Assembly: GCA_036522235.1 (NCBI GenBank)
Contig: DATDGG010000215.1
Coordinates: 1 to 7,014 of the forward strand
From: VAZQ01 sp036522235
Lineage (GTDB): Bacteria; Pseudomonadota; Alphaproteobacteria; Rhizobiales; Xanthobacteraceae
Direction: 5' to 3'
Length of the DNA stretch: 7,014 bases
A program made the position numbers and the translations under genes. The notes beneath the pieces were generated by a model, which saw only the letters and a program-made list of their open reading frames with translations, had not been told where the DNA came from and searched no databases. Every line of letters starts with the position of its first letter. Within the stretch, counting starts at the first letter, position 1. Positions 6,300-7,014 of the stretch are shown in pieces.

Positions 6300-6306
6300 C
6301 CTCCCC
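6300..6306 (-). promoter_or_regulatory. Shine-Dalgarno fixing the L2 start
   Basis: GGGGAGG on the minus strand lies 5 bases before the ATG at 6294, in the short gap after the Fe-S subunit stop. It supports this start over the much longer upstream frame. Confidence 0.75.
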
Positions 6307-6308
6307 GG

Positions 6309-6758
6309 TCACGCGTTGGCGGCGGCGTGGATGGCCGCGCGAATTTGTTGATAGGTGCCGCAGCGACAGATATTGGTGATCGCTGCGTCGATGTCGGCGT
6401 CGGTGGGCTTGGGCTTCTCCTTGAGCAGCGCCGTCACCGCCATGATCATGCCGCTCTGGCAATAGCCGCATTGCGGCACGTCGTGGTCGAGCCAGGCTTG
6501 CTGCACGGCAGAAAGCTTGCCGCCGACCGCGAGGCCTTCGATGGTGGTGATCTGCTTGCCGGCGACTGCGGCGACCGGGATCGAGCAGGAGCGCATCGCG
6601 ACCCCGTCGACATGCACCGTGCAGGCGCCGCATTGCGCAATGCCGCAGCCGTATTTGGTGCCGGTCATGCCGATGGTGTCACGCAACACCCACAGCAGGG
6701 GCGTCGAGTCTTCCACGTCGGCGCTATGCGATTGGCCATTGATGGATAGCGAGATCAT
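6309..6758 (-). CDS. [2Fe-2S] small subunit of the molybdenum hydroxylase (IorA-like)
   Basis: This subunit moves electrons from the molybdenum site to the outside acceptor. It has 149 residues, the usual length. The N-terminal plant-type ferredoxin domain carries C38, C43, C46 (GCGIAQCGACTVHVDG) and C58 (MRSCSIPV). The C-terminal helical domain binds the second cluster through C97, C100 (QCGYCQSGMIM) and C131, C133 (ICRCGTY). All eight ligands are present. It has no signal peptide, whereas L2 has a Tat signal, so export as a folded complex with L2 is likely. The start at 6758 is backed by GGGAGGA seven bases away. It lies 14 bp before L2 and 70 bp after the stop of a second large subunit (L1). 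No FAD-binding middle subunit is present, as in the two-subunit isoquinoline-oxidoreductase type. Confidence 0.94.
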   Translation of the reverse strand: MISLSINGQSHSADVEDSTPLLWVLRDTIGMTGTKYGCGIAQCGACTVHVDGVAMRSCSIPVAAVAGKQITTIEGLAVGGKLSAVQQAWLDHDVPQCGYCQSGMIMAVTALLKEKPKPTDADIDAAITNICRCGTYQQIRAAIHAAANA

Positions 6759-6765
6759 TCTGGGG

Positions 6766-6772
6766 TCCTCCC
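6766..6772 (-). promoter_or_regulatory. Shine-Dalgarno of the Fe-S subunit gene
   Basis: GGGAGGA on the minus strand lies 7 bases before the ATG at 6758 and supports that start. No convincing -35/-10 pair is visible in the 70-bp gap upstream. Confidence 0.7.
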
Positions 6773-6794
6773 ATTCCGTCGATATCGGCGAGGC

Positions 6795-6821
6795 GGGCGG
6801 CGACGCGGCGCGCCGCCGCCC
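6795..6821 (-). terminator. GC-rich stem-loop just after the L1 stop
   Basis: The arms GGGCGGCG (6795-6802) and CGCCGCCC (6814-6821) are the same as those after L2, and the loop differs at only two bases. It lies 7 bases past the TGA and lacks a T run, so message protection or partial termination is more likely than full termination. Confidence 0.55.
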
Positions 6822-6850
6822 GATTGGCTCAGACCGACCGCAGGTCGGTG
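6795..6850 (-). repeat. Direct repeat spanning the L1 stop codon (pairs with 4086-4141)
   Basis: This is the second copy of the 56-base block, 2709 bases from the first, with two mismatches, both in the hairpin loop. The inner palindrome, ACCGACC (6833-6839), GCA, GGTCGGT (6843-6849), is unchanged. Confidence 0.75.
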
Positions 6851-7014
6851 TTCTTCAGCGGCATCGCGCGGATGCGCTTGCCGGTCGCGGCCGCGATCGC
6901 GTTGAGCACCGCCGGCGCCGCCACCGCGATCGTGGGCTCGCCGACGCCGCCCCAGACGGGGCCGCCCGACGGCATCACGATCGTTTCGACCTGCGGCATT
7001 TCGGCGATGCGCAT
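6829..7014 (-). CDS. C-terminus of a second molybdopterin large subunit (L1, partial)
   Basis: The last 61 residues of a protein entering from the right edge align with L2 residues 665-724, with about 51 of 60 aligned positions identical and one extra residue. It keeps the catalytic-glutamate segment as GGPVWGGVGEPTIAVAAPAV, where L2 has GGFWGGIGEP. The methionine at the window edge matches an internal methionine of L2, so it is not a start. The same 3' hairpin follows the stop. It is a paralog of L2 from a tandem duplication. Its full length, its own Tat signal and whether it has a separate Fe-S partner lie outside the window. Confidence 0.9.
   Translation of the reverse strand: MRIAEMPQVETIVMPSGGPVWGGVGEPTIAVAAPAVLNAIAAATGKRIRAMPLKNTDLRSV

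Noticed and set aside
2083..6351. A 1422-codon open frame on the plus strand
   Set aside because: It runs antisense across soxX, fccB, the cytochrome gene and L2, and is rich in Arg, Gly, Ala, Asp and His with no domain I recognise. Long antisense frames of this kind are a by-product of GC-rich codon use, and the minus-strand genes have clear motifs.
6327..6749. A 140-codon plus-strand frame
   Set aside because: It is the exact antisense of the Fe-S subunit, whose eight cluster cysteines make the minus-strand reading certain.
1..7014. CRISPR array, tRNA, rRNA or insertion sequence
   Set aside because: No regularly spaced repeats, no cloverleaf or rRNA segments and no transposase were seen on either strand.

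Overview
The window is GC-rich DNA with dense, tightly spaced genes and the codon bias of an alphaproteobacterium. A Hyphomicrobiales relative of the Bradyrhizobium / Rhodopseudomonas / Xanthobacteraceae type is most likely. The support is Sox and Tat-dependent protein families common in that group, plus a pair of CTCCCTCTCCCC...GGGGTGAGGGG palindromic repeats of a kind often seen in such genomes. The taxonomic call is inference.

Almost the whole window (328-7014) is one minus-strand gene train, read from right to left. It begins with the last 61 codons of a molybdopterin-binding large subunit (L1; 6829-7014). Next come a two-[2Fe-2S] small subunit (S; 6309-6758) and a complete Tat-exported molybdopterin large subunit (L2; 4120-6294). 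S and L2 together are an isoquinoline-1-oxidoreductase / aldehyde-oxidase-type molybdenum hydroxylase. Then follow a secreted monoheme cytochrome c (3717-4064) and a flavocytochrome c sulfide dehydrogenase flavoprotein, FccB/SoxF type (2425-3702). The train ends with soxX (1962-2420), soxY (1433-1921), soxZ (1113-1436) and soxA (328-1116). Gaps are 70, 14, 55, 14, 4 and 40 bp, and the last two junctions are 4-bp ATGA overlaps, so co-transcription is likely.

At the left edge (1-86) is the C-terminal end of an unrecognised plus-strand gene that converges on soxA. The 241-bp convergent spacer (87-327) holds two inverted copies of a palindromic repeat and a separate hairpin. It probably acts as a two-way transcription end.

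As a system, FccB and its cytochrome would oxidise sulfide and pass electrons to cytochrome c. SoxXA would attach sulfur substrates to the SoxY cysteine of the SoxYZ carrier. soxB and soxCD are not in the window, and soxB does not follow soxA. The unusual parts are (i) a periplasmic molybdenum hydroxylase directly upstream of the sulfide/thiosulfate genes, (ii) a SoxY whose C-terminus reads AACVEDLQ instead of the canonical GGCGG, and (iii) two paralogous large subunits that share a nearly identical double-hairpin block over their stop codons.
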